From positions 1 to 9,472 of the forward strand of contig JAQSYR010000087.1 of NCBI GenBank assembly GCA_029256035.1: DNA of 9,472 nt. Direction: 5' to 3'. The translations under genes were made by a program, and so were the position numbers. The notes under the pieces were generated by a model, which made no database searches, had not been told where the DNA came from, and saw only the letters and a list, made by a program, of their open reading frames with translations. The DNA is from Anaerocolumna sp. Lineage in GTDB: Bacteria > Bacillota > Clostridia > Lachnospirales > Lachnospiraceae. This document shows, piece after piece, positions 1-6,595 of the stretch; position 1 is the first letter of the stretch, and each line of letters starts with the position of its first letter.

Positions 1-56
1 ATTGATTATTTTTACAACATAGAATACAATAAAAGTAGAAATGATGAAACAAGTTA

Positions 57-62
57 TATAAT
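57..62 (+). promoter_or_regulatory. Possible -10 element (TATAAT) before the sensor operon
   Basis: A perfect TATAAT lies 12 bases before the ribosome binding site of the first gene. No good -35 box is seen 16 to 18 bases upstream (around 33-40 the sequence is agtaga-like), and there is no TGn extension. In AT-rich DNA a lone TATAAT is weak evidence. If real, it would give a very short 5' leader for the sensor-kinase-regulator operon. Confidence 0.22.
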
Positions 63-74
63 TTGCTTTCTACT

Positions 75-79
75 GGAGG
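75..79 (+). promoter_or_regulatory. Ribosome binding site GGAGG deciding the sensor gene start
   Basis: GGAGG is followed by two tandem in-frame ATG codons at 82 and 85. Spacing is 2 bases to the first and 5 to the second, so the second ATG is the better start. The frame is also open back to base 1, but the residues encoded there do not look like protein, and this ribosome binding site argues that translation starts here. Confidence 0.6.
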
Positions 80-84
80 CTATG

Positions 85-1071
85 ATGATACGTTGGATTT
101 TTGGTATTTTAGCGGGTATGCTTATTATGATTTCTGTTTTATTTGGACAGCTAGTGTTTAATTTGGGACATGGGTCAGACAATACGGAACCTGAAAACAA
201 ACCGGATTATCACTTACAAATATTAATACAGGATACGGATGAATATTTTTGGACACTTTTTAAGGAGGGTGCAAAAGCTGCAGAAGAAGAACTGGGATTA
301 TATGTAGAATTTGTTCCTGTATCTCAAAATAATACAACTACATTAAGGAGTGTCGTTGAGATGGGGACAAATGCAGGCGTTGACGGCATTGCTCTACAAG
401 CAGCAGATTCCCAGGAGACCATTGATATTATAAATACAGCCAAGGAACAAGGCGTTGACATTATTACATTTGAAAATGGTAATTACATTATTCCAGAGAC
501 ACCAATGGTTGGATCAAATAACTATAACATTGGGTCTATTGCGGGAAATATGGCAGTTAGTTCAGTGAGTGGAAAAGGAGAAGTTGTTGTAATTATTAAT
601 GATGCTGGGACGGAAAGTGATATTCCCTATCAAAATCTGATTATACAAGGGATTATAGATTCCTTTTCAAGATATAGCACCATAAATATTAGTAAAGTTT
701 ATACCTTAAATAAAGATATGTTTGAGGTTGAAAAAATAGTTTCCAATCTTATGGATGACACGAAGCAGACAAATCTTATTCTGTGTTTAGACGAAAGCAG
801 TACACCAGGTGTAGCCCAGGTATTAGTTGATAACAATATGGTTGGAGATATAAAACTGATTGGTTATGGTGTTATGCCTCAGACCGTAGATTACATAAAA
901 CGTGGAGTAATTTATGGTACTGTTGTTCCAAATTCATACGAAATCGGATATCAGACAGTAAAGCAACTGACAAAAAGAATACAAGGGGAACAAATCAGTG
1001 ATTCTATTAGTACTGAATTGTATACCATTGATTCGTATAATGTGAATCAGTACCTAGATGCACTAGAATAA
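85..1071 (+). CDS. Membrane-anchored periplasmic-binding-protein-like sugar sensor (XylFII-like position)
   Basis: This 328-residue protein probably binds a sugar or related small ligand outside the membrane and passes the signal to the kinase encoded next. Residues 5-27 form one hydrophobic segment without a lipobox cysteine, so it looks like an uncleaved membrane anchor. Residues 43-320 have the alternating beta-alpha pattern of type I periplasmic binding proteins (Peripla_BP_4 type): an ILIQD opening strand, a GVDGIALQ strand near 98-105, a VGSNN strand-turn at 142-146 and a LIGYG strand at 258-262. The start at 85 is preferred over 82 because of spacing to GGAGG. It lies 13 bases before the kinase gene, the layout of the XylFII-LytS xylose-sensing pair known from Clostridium beijerinckii. 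Two pocket motifs of the two lipoproteins in this window are absent: YDRL is FENGN (129-133) and GQD is GYG (260-262). The ligand may therefore differ from xylose. The binding-protein fold is well supported, the sensing role is inferred from context, and the ligand is unknown. Confidence 0.85.
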   Translation: MIRWIFGILAGMLIMISVLFGQLVFNLGHGSDNTEPENKPDYHLQILIQDTDEYFWTLFKEGAKAAEEELGLYVEFVPVSQNNTTTLRSVVEMGTNAGVDGIALQAADSQETIDIINTAKEQGVDIITFENGNYIIPETPMVGSNNYNIGSIAGNMAVSSVSGKGEVVVIINDAGTESDIPYQNLIIQGIIDSFSRYSTINISKVYTLNKDMFEVEKIVSNLMDDTKQTNLILCLDESSTPGVAQVLVDNNMVGDIKLIGYGVMPQTVDYIKRGVIYGTVVPNSYEIGYQTVKQLTKRIQGEQISDSISTELYTIDSYNVNQYLDALE

Positions 1072-1084
1072 TTGAGGAAAAGAT

Positions 1085-2611
1085 ATGAGAAAGATGCAAA
1101 AACAAATGTCATATGGTGCAAAACTTATTATATTCTTTTTACTTGCTACGGTAATTACAGCAATGGTAGGTATATACAATTACGTATCCTCTCGTGTGCT
1201 CATGAGTGATATGACCGGATTATTAAATAGAAGTCAGGAACTTACAACCCTTTATAATGAATTAGACCAAATACAAAATTATTTAAATGATTATCTTTCT
1301 ACAAGAAGTTCACAGAGCCTGGAGGCTTTTTATGATTATAGCAATTCCATTGCAAGAAGTAATTCTATTTTAAAAGAAGACTCTGGCTATTCTGTAAGAG
1401 GTATAAAAATCAAAAATTTAGCTGGTATGATTGACCACTATTTAACAATTCTTGACGATACTGTGGTTGCAAAAAGGAACCGTCAGATAGATAAATATGC
1501 CAGTGGATATCAGGAAGCTGTAAAAGAGTATACCTACATAGGCAATTATATTGAAGAAATTATGAGTACAGATTTAAGTGACAGTGCCAGGAAATATGAG
1601 GAGATACAAAAGGATATAGAAAAAAGTGCTGTGCTTACTTATTTTATGTTTGCTGTAACTATTATTCTAATAACTGTAATTATTATTCTATTTAGCATTG
1701 AGGTTACAAAACCTATTAAAAAATTAGCTACCTATGCGAAAGAAGTATCGGAGGGTAATTTTGAAGTAGAAGTTGCCAATGACCATACCAGCAGCGAATT
1801 TAGTATTCTTTTTGATACTTTTAAAATGATGACCATTAGTATTAAAGAATATGTCAATGAACTGACAGAGAAACAGCGGCTGGAACGTACGTTGATTGAG
1901 GAAAAAGTGGATAATCTTAAGATGAAAAGTGCCTTACACGAAGCAGAATTACTTGCTTTACAATCTCAGGTAAATCCACACTTTATATTTAATTCTATTA
2001 ATATTGGGGCAAAAGTTGCCATGCTTTCGGGAGATGATGTGACCTGTAATTATCTTGAGAATTTTGCAGAAATTTTTCGTTACAACTTAAAGGGGTTGGA
2101 TTATAATGCAACCTTAGAGGAAGAAATTAATAATGTAATGGCTTATATGAATTTGCTTACCACTAGATTTGGTGATATGATTGACTTTCGCTTGGACGCA
2201 CCTGAGACTACGGATTTAGCGGAGTTTGTAATTCCTCGAATGACCTTACAGCCTTTAGTTGAAAATGCCTATATCCATGGGATAAGTAAGTCAGAGAATG
2301 GAGGAATTATTGAATTAAAAGTTAGAAAAGAAGTAGAGAGAGTTTATGTTATTATATCAAATACTGGAGAAGCCATACCTGAAGATATAATACAGTTAAT
2401 ATTAAACCGAAAATTGAAAAAAGAAAAAAATACCGGATATAAAGGACATACAACAGGAATTGGAATTGATAATGTTTTAAATCGGCTACGCTTATTTTTT
2501 GATGAAAGAAATGTGATGGATATAAACTGTAAAGATGGAATAACCAGTTTTATTCTGTGTTTGCCTTATAATCATAGAGATATTAATGAGGATAGATGGG
2601 AAAATGTATAG
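1085..2611 (+). CDS. LytS/YesM-family sensor histidine kinase
   Basis: This 508-residue membrane kinase should autophosphorylate on a histidine and pass the phosphate to the following response regulator. Two membrane segments (about 13-34 and 182-206) flank a roughly 145-residue extracellular domain that is predicted to be mostly helical and is suited to contact with the upstream anchored binding protein. A HAMP linker follows (about 207-260, starting at TKPIKKL), then a coiled stretch (about 262-292). The His_kinase (LytS/YesM) motif SQVNPHFIFNS has its phospho-acceptor at H299. The ATPase domain has an N-box at LVENAYIHG (391-399, N393) and a glycine-rich motif TTGIGIDN (456-463). The usual G1-box DxGxG reads NTGEA (426-430), so the adenine-contacting Asp is replaced by Asn. 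A GAGGA ribosome binding site sits 6 bases before the ATG. The 3' end overlaps the regulator gene by 8 bases, suggesting translational coupling. Family assignment is firm; signal specificity is inferred from the neighbours. Confidence 0.93.
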   Translation: MRKMQKQMSYGAKLIIFFLLATVITAMVGIYNYVSSRVLMSDMTGLLNRSQELTTLYNELDQIQNYLNDYLSTRSSQSLEAFYDYSNSIARSNSILKEDSGYSVRGIKIKNLAGMIDHYLTILDDTVVAKRNRQIDKYASGYQEAVKEYTYIGNYIEEIMSTDLSDSARKYEEIQKDIEKSAVLTYFMFAVTIILITVIIILFSIEVTKPIKKLATYAKEVSEGNFEVEVANDHTSSEFSILFDTFKMMTISIKEYVNELTEKQRLERTLIEEKVDNLKMKSALHEAELLALQSQVNPHFIFNSINIGAKVAMLSGDDVTCNYLENFAEIFRYNLKGLDYNATLEEEINNVMAYMNLLTTRFGDMIDFRLDAPETTDLAEFVIPRMTLQPLVENAYIHGISKSENGGIIELKVRKEVERVYVIISNTGEAIPEDIIQLILNRKLKKEKNTGYKGHTTGIGIDNVLNRLRLFFDERNVMDINCKDGITSFILCLPYNHRDINEDRWENV

Positions 2612-3824
2612 AATATTAGTTGTTGATGACGAACCAATTGCAGTAGAGTCAATTATATATATGATAAATAAAAATTTTGAGTCAGTTCAAATCGTTGGAT
2701 CATCCCGTTCTGGAAAAGATGCTGTTGAAAAAGCCTACAATTTATATCCGGACATAATCATAATGGATATTAACATGCCAGGGATTAATGGATTAGAAGC
2801 AATGAGACAGATACGTAAAGTAAATGCCGGAGTTCGATTTATTGTTATTTCTGCATTTGACTATTTTGATTATGCTGTAGAATCTGTAACTCTTGGTGTT
2901 GAAGAATATTTGCTAAAGCCGGTAAAAGAACCACGATTTGTAGAAATTTTAGGCAAGGTCATTGGACAGATACATAATAGTAGAATGGATTTAAAGAGAA
3001 ATTTAGAACAGCAGGAAAGACTGGAAATGATAATTCCAATGTTAGAAACAGGTTTTATGAATTCCTTATGTATGTATGGAGAGGACTCAAATGAACTTAA
3101 GCATTATTGCGATTTATTTGGCTACGAGAAATCAAGTGGTTATATTATGGCAATAGAATTTGGGGAAAAACAAAATGGTAAAATAGAAAATAAAATTGGT
3201 GCTGGTATTCAGGGACAGAAAATGTATGCGGAATATAAAAAAATAATCAATTCCTATTGTAACTGTATAGTTGGTCCCGTAATGTTAAATCGAATTATTA
3301 TCTATGTATTTGATGAATATGAAGAGGCAAGTTTTGAGCAAAAAACAAAAGCATTAGCGTTAGGCAATCATATTATGAACCGCGCAGCTGGAATCTATCC
3401 TGATATATACATTGGTATGGGGCGAAACCACAGTAACATAATAGAGGCTAAAAAGTCCTATCAGGAAGCTTTATTTGCCCTTCGTGTATTAACAAAATCC
3501 GAGGATAGTATGGAGAATTTAAATAATCATATTCTACATGTGGATGATATTATAGAAAAAGACATGAGTCAAAAGAATGATTATGAGCAGTTAATTGAAG
3601 ATGAAATCTATACCAATATTGCAGAAAAAGAGGAAAAAGTTGTTCAGGTTGCATTTGAACAGCTGTTTGCAAGAATGTGCGCTGATCAAAGTATGGATTT
3701 TAAAGCAATAAAAAATCGTATGATCGATATGGTGGTTGGCTTTAATAAAAGATGGGGAAATGTATTAAACGACTATTATGATACGTTAAGTGAAATTATA
3801 GGGGCAGCAGAAGAAGAAAGCTAG
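2604..3824 (+). CDS. YesN-type response regulator, truncated before its DNA-binding domain
   Basis: The 406 residues begin with a complete receiver domain (1-120). Its acidic pocket is D8/D9, the phospho-acceptor is D55 in IIIMDINMPG, S83 is the switch residue and K105 sits in LLKPV. A helical and alpha/beta linker region follows (about 125-400), as in YesN proteins. The family normally ends in an AraC-type helix-turn-helix domain of about 100 residues and totals about 500-550 residues. Here the frame stops at a TAG (3822-3824) just after an acidic AAEEES tail. The missing domain is found largely intact in another frame directly downstream, so this is a broken gene. The start at 2604 (MYRILVVDDE) is typical of the family and overlaps the kinase stop; an upstream in-frame ATG at 2586 would add six unusual residues. 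A GAGGAT at 2588-2593 could serve as ribosome binding site. The product could still be phosphorylated but should not bind DNA. Confidence is high for identity and fairly high for truncation, barring a sequence error. Confidence 0.85.
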   Translation: MYRILVVDDEPIAVESIIYMINKNFESVQIVGSSRSGKDAVEKAYNLYPDIIIMDINMPGINGLEAMRQIRKVNAGVRFIVISAFDYFDYAVESVTLGVEEYLLKPVKEPRFVEILGKVIGQIHNSRMDLKRNLEQQERLEMIIPMLETGFMNSLCMYGEDSNELKHYCDLFGYEKSSGYIMAIEFGEKQNGKIENKIGAGIQGQKMYAEYKKIINSYCNCIVGPVMLNRIIIYVFDEYEEASFEQKTKALALGNHIMNRAAGIYPDIYIGMGRNHSNIIEAKKSYQEALFALRVLTKSEDSMENLNNHILHVDDIIEKDMSQKNDYEQLIEDEIYTNIAEKEEKVVQVAFEQLFARMCADQSMDFKAIKNRMIDMVVGFNKRWGNVLNDYYDTLSEIIGAAEEES

Positions 3825-4065
3825 AGAAGTTAATTTAAGTTCTTATTATTTCAGTCGGTTTTATAAAGAAGAAACTGGAATTAATTTTAGCGATAAGCTT
3901 GCAGGTGTCAGAATCGAAAAGGCGAAAGAATTGTTAAAAAGGGAGGAACTTACCATAAAGGATGTCTGTTATATGGTAGGTTATATGGAGCCAAATTATT
4001 TTTCGAAAATTTTTAAAAAAATTACGGGAATAACTGCAAGTGAGTATAAAAAATTAATGGGTTAA
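3802..4065 (+). pseudogene. Detached AraC-type helix-turn-helix remnant of the response regulator
   Basis: In this frame 3820-4062 encodes 81 residues that fit an AraC/XylS C-terminus. AREVNLSSYYFSRFYKEETG holds the end of the first helix-turn-helix. RIEKAKELL is the linker helix. The second helix-turn-helix runs from DVCYMVGYMEP to YFSKIFKK, and ITGITASEYKK ends the domain. The frame opens only after a stop at 3799-3801 and has no start codon or ribosome binding site before the domain, so it is unlikely to be made on its own. About 20 residues of the domain's first helix, and probably part of the linker before it, are absent from both frames. That suggests a deletion of the order of 100 bases that also changed the frame, rather than a simple one-base slip. 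The junction lies in a GCAGCAGAAGAAGAAA tract (3804-3819), a plausible site for slippage or short-homology deletion. Its TAA (4063-4065) sits right before the next gene's ribosome binding site, as expected for the original C-terminus. Confidence 0.85.
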
Positions 4066-4079
4066 TAGGAGGAGGTTAT

Positions 4080-5138
4080 ATGGGTAGGAAGCCATTGTTA
4101 CAAAAGATGATGTACATCGGGGCATTCATTGTTTTATTGATAAGTACTCTTAGTGGATGCAGGAAAGATGTAAAAACCCAGACAACTACAGAAGAAGATA
4201 AGATAGTGATAGGTTTATCTTTAGGTACATTAATGGAAGACAGATGGATTCGGGATAGGGACATATTTATAGCAATGGCTCAGCAGGAAGGTTTTGACGT
4301 AATTGTAAATAATGCAAATAAAGATTCTGATATTCAATTCCAGCAAGTAAAGGATATGATAAACCAGGGAATCGATGTTTTGGTAATTGCACCAAACGAC
4401 AGTATAAGTGAAGAAAAATGTGTAAAGGCAGCAAAAGATAAAAATATACCTGTAGTTTCATATGACAGACTTGTTGAAAATAGCAATGTAGATGTTTATA
4501 TATCCTTTGATAACTATCAGGTTGGTGAAATTATGGCTGCTTATATGATTGAAAATGTTCCAGAAGGTGGATATATCGTAGTGAATGGATCAAAAAATGA
4601 TAGTAACAGTGAGATGATTAACGAAGGAGCTATGAGTATATTAAAGCCATATATTGAGAAAGGGAAGATTCAGGTGGTTGCTGAAACCTGGGTAGATGGA
4701 TGGATTCGGGAAAGTGCCTACGATTTTGTTTCAAAACAGCTTAGTACATATACAGAGGATATAAGTGCAATTATTTGTGGAAACGATTCTCTGGCTTGGG
4801 GGGCTATTGATGCTTTATCAGAAGCCCAGATTGCAGAACAGGTTAAAGTAGCAGGGCAAGATGCCGATTTGGTTGCCTGTCAAAGAATTGCAACAGGAAA
4901 GCAATCCTTAACGGTGTATAAACCAATTAAAAATCTTGTTATGAAAACAGTGGAAGTATGTGCCCAATTAATTAAAGGCGAAGAAATTCAAAGTGATAAA
5001 ATGATTTATGATGGTACCTTTGAAGTGCCTTATATTGTCATAGGAGTTGAAGCAGTAACAAAGGAAAATATGGACGATACGGTAATTAAAGATGGGTTCC
5101 ACCTCTATGATGACGTATATCAGACAGAAAATAAATAA
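4080..5138 (+). CDS. xylF: XylF-like sugar ABC transporter substrate-binding lipoprotein
   Basis: This 352-residue extracellular lipoprotein should capture a pentose, probably D-xylose, for an ABC importer. A signal peptide ends in the lipobox LSGC with lipidated C27. The mature part is a type I periplasmic binding protein that matches E. coli XylF through most of its length, as recalled from the family: EDRWIRDRDIF (53-63), VLVIAPND (100-107), SYDRL (127-131), YISFDNYQVGE (140-150), WVDGW (204-208), GNDSLAWGAI (234-243), GQDADL (259-264) and TVYKPI (278-283). R55, R130, N235 and D261 fall where XylF-family sugar-contacting residues lie. It has a very strong AGGAGGAGG ribosome binding site (4067-4075), 14 bases after the end of the regulator remnant, so it was probably cotranscribed with the sensing genes. 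A strong hairpin follows. No ATPase or permease stands next to it, so it probably uses the MmsAB pair downstream, or acts as an accessory binding protein. Xylose specificity is an inference from motifs. Confidence 0.88.
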   Translation: MGRKPLLQKMMYIGAFIVLLISTLSGCRKDVKTQTTTEEDKIVIGLSLGTLMEDRWIRDRDIFIAMAQQEGFDVIVNNANKDSDIQFQQVKDMINQGIDVLVIAPNDSISEEKCVKAAKDKNIPVVSYDRLVENSNVDVYISFDNYQVGEIMAAYMIENVPEGGYIVVNGSKNDSNSEMINEGAMSILKPYIEKGKIQVVAETWVDGWIRESAYDFVSKQLSTYTEDISAIICGNDSLAWGAIDALSEAQIAEQVKVAGQDADLVACQRIATGKQSLTVYKPIKNLVMKTVEVCAQLIKGEEIQSDKMIYDGTFEVPYIVIGVEAVTKENMDDTVIKDGFHLYDDVYQTENK

Positions 5139-5156
5139 ACTTATTATATAAATCAT

Positions 5157-5222
5157 ATGGCTGTTGTAAAACGATAGAACTGGGATGTTATATTTCCACT
5201 GACTTCGTTTTGCAACAGCCAT
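5157..5222 (+). terminator. Long intergenic hairpin, probable terminator or attenuator after the XylF-like gene
   Basis: The arms 5157-5174 and 5205-5222 form an 18-bp stem with a single T-G wobble. The 30-base loop contains a smaller TGGGA/TTCCA hairpin (5181-5185 with 5194-5198). Only a short T run (5222-5225) follows, so termination would be weak or partial. It lies 18 bases after the stop of the XylF-like gene. It could end the sensing transcript, attenuate readthrough into the ChvE-like gene, or protect the upstream mRNA end. The arms look like a conserved intergenic palindrome and may be repeated elsewhere in the genome. Confidence 0.6.
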
Positions 5223-5237
5223 TTTAATAAGTGGATT

Positions 5238-5270
5238 ATTTTGCGCTGTTTCACAAAACCATAGCAAAAT
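5238..5270. repeat. Short imperfect inverted repeat in the chvE upstream region
   Basis: ATTTTGC (5238-5244) is the reverse complement of GCAAAAT (5264-5270). Between them GTTT (5248-5251) pairs with AAAC (5256-5259). The result is an 11-bp interrupted stem around a CACA loop. It could be a protein-binding site or a small RNA fold. No T run follows, so it is not a terminator. Confidence 0.35.
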
Positions 5271-5315
5271 GATACAGATACAAAGTAGGATAATAAAATT
5301 CAAGCAATATAGTCA

Positions 5316-5363
5316 TATTGAACAACAAATGCGTCTATTGTAAAAAAATATTGTGTATTGTAA
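5316..5363 (+). promoter_or_regulatory. Three direct repeats of TATTG at 20-bp period, candidate activator binding sites
   Basis: TATTG occurs at 5316-5320, 5336-5340 and 5356-5360, exactly 20 bases apart; the last two extend to TATTGTAA. Each copy is followed by an A-rich segment, so stacking 5301-5380 in rows of 20 gives a visible column pattern. Two-helical-turn direct repeats are typical sites for AraC-type DNA-binding domains such as those of YesN regulators. The repeats lie upstream of the ChvE-like gene, where a transporter activator would act. Function is inferred, and the AT-rich background weakens the case. Confidence 0.4.
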
Positions 5364-5366
5364 CAT
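5338..5366 (+). promoter_or_regulatory. Candidate weak sigma-A promoter for the ChvE-like gene
   Basis: TTGTAA (5338-5343) and TAACAT (5361-5366) are separated by 17 bases. Each matches 4 of 6 consensus positions, which suits a promoter needing an activator. It would give a leader of about 80 bases before the start at 5452. It overlaps the last two TATTG repeats. Another possible -35, TTGACG at 5405-5410, has only a poor partner and would start transcription almost on the ribosome binding site. Confidence 0.3.
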
Positions 5367-5451
5367 AAATATGCAACATGGGGATTGGAATTGTAATGAA
5401 AACATTGACGGTTCCATAAAAAATTATATTGTAGAAGGGCGGAATAAGATT

Positions 5452-6573
5452 ATGAAAAAAGTTATTGCATTATTGTTAGTACTTATTATGACAATGTCAT
5501 TAGGTGCCTGTGGGAAAGAAGAAACACAGACAAGCGGCGGAGGCGACAAAACCGGAACTGTTGATGTTGGTATTGTATTACCTACAAAAGATGAACCAAG
5601 ATGGCTACAGGATCAGGAAAGATTTGAATCCGTAATTGCAGATACAGACTATACAGTTGAAGTATTATTTAGTCAGGGTTCTTCTGCAACAGAGAAAACA
5701 AATGTTGAAACTTTAGTAGCAAAAGGAATTAAAGTTCTTATCATTTGTGCACAGGATGCGGCAGCGGCAGCATCATCTGTAGAAGTTGCAAAAGAAGCAG
5801 GAGTAACTGTAATCTCATATGACAGATTAATTACAGATACTGAGGCTCTTGATTATTATGTAACATTTGATAGTATTGCAGTTGGTGAAGCAATGGGACA
5901 GTATTTAGTAGATAATGCTACAGGAAGCGGCAATCCATTGTATTTATATGCAGGTGCAGCAACAGATAACAATGCATTTCTATTCTTTGAAGGTGCTTGG
6001 AATATTCTTCAACCCAAAATTGCAGATGGAACCTTTGCTATAAAGAATTCTTCTGAAGCTTTGGCACTAGCTAATCAACCAACTCTTACCCGTGAACAGA
6101 TGTCAGCAATTATCGGTCAGATTACAACTAACTGGGATTTCAATGAAGCAAAATCAAAAGCAGAAGCTCATTTAACATCAGCTACTGCAGCAGATAAAGG
6201 TAAAGTATATATTTTAGCTCCAAATGATGGTACTGCACGTTCCATTGCTGATGTATTTGCAGCAGATGCAGATGTTTCAGAATATTTTATTACAGGTCAG
6301 GATTCTGAAATTGCTTCTGTACAGTATGTAATTGATGGAAAGCAATCAATGACAGTATTTAAAGATACCCGTACCTTAGCTGCAGATGCTATGAATATGG
6401 CTGTTGATGTAATTGGAGGTAAAACACCAGCTACAGATACTACTTATAACAATGGAGTAATCGACGTAAAAGCAAAACAAACACCTATTGTTGTTGTAAC
6501 AAAAGATAATGTAAATGAAGCATTAATTGATTCTAGTTATTATGAAGCAAGTCAATTTACAGGATTAGAATAA
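5452..6573 (+). CDS. chvE: ChvE-like multiple-monosaccharide ABC transporter substrate-binding lipoprotein
   Basis: This 373-residue protein is the cognate sugar receptor of the MmsAB (GguAB) importer encoded next, anchored by lipid outside the membrane. The signal peptide MKKVIALLLVLIMTMSLGAC ends in a lipobox with C20, followed by a polar Gly/Ser linker. The mature part follows the ChvE family: GIVLPTKDEPRW (40-51), ISYDRLI (121-127), YYVTFDSIAVGEAMGQ, a DNNAFLFFEGAWNILQP segment, a helical region around REQMSAIIGQITTNWDF, GQDSEIASVQ, TVFKDTRTLA and a YNNGVIDV tail strand. ChvE-type proteins bind several aldoses such as arabinose, galactose, glucose and xylose; which one applies here is not visible. 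The frame is open upstream to an ATG at 5353, but the extra residues are not signal-like. The 5452 start gives a textbook lipoprotein, with an AGGGCGG-like ribosome binding site about 9 bases before it. A long structured spacer separates it from the ATPase gene, consistent with a higher mRNA level for the binding protein. Confidence 0.93.
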   Translation: MKKVIALLLVLIMTMSLGACGKEETQTSGGGDKTGTVDVGIVLPTKDEPRWLQDQERFESVIADTDYTVEVLFSQGSSATEKTNVETLVAKGIKVLIICAQDAAAAASSVEVAKEAGVTVISYDRLITDTEALDYYVTFDSIAVGEAMGQYLVDNATGSGNPLYLYAGAATDNNAFLFFEGAWNILQPKIADGTFAIKNSSEALALANQPTLTREQMSAIIGQITTNWDFNEAKSKAEAHLTSATAADKGKVYILAPNDGTARSIADVFAADADVSEYFITGQDSEIASVQYVIDGKQSMTVFKDTRTLAADAMNMAVDVIGGKTPATDTTYNNGVIDVKAKQTPIVVVTKDNVNEALIDSSYYEASQFTGLE

Positions 6574-6595
6574 GGAATGCATAAATAGGATCTGC

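Noticed and set aside
1..84. N-terminal extension or fusion of the sensor gene, since the frame is open back to base 1
   Set aside because: The encoded residues are low-quality and hydrophilic before the anchor, and a GGAGG site lies just before the tandem ATGs. The open frame is expected by chance over 27 codons.
3804..3824. Programmed ribosomal frameshift joining the regulator to its AraC domain
   Set aside because: The tract has no classic slippery heptamer or clear downstream pseudoknot, and a frameshift would still leave the domain's first helix missing.
4968..5303. Reverse-strand 111-codon open frame, and other reverse-strand frames at 4076-4461, 7060-7401 and 9017-9235
   Set aside because: They run mostly antisense to clearly conserved genes, lack family features or good ribosome binding sites, and one spans the intergenic hairpin.
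5405..5432. Promoter TTGACG with TATTGT at 16-base spacing
   Set aside because: The -10 is poor and transcription would start around 5439, inside the ribosome binding site of the ChvE-like gene.
5353..5451. Longer start for the ChvE-like protein
   Set aside because: No ribosome binding site precedes 5353 and the added residues would bury the lipoprotein signal peptide that starts cleanly at 5452.
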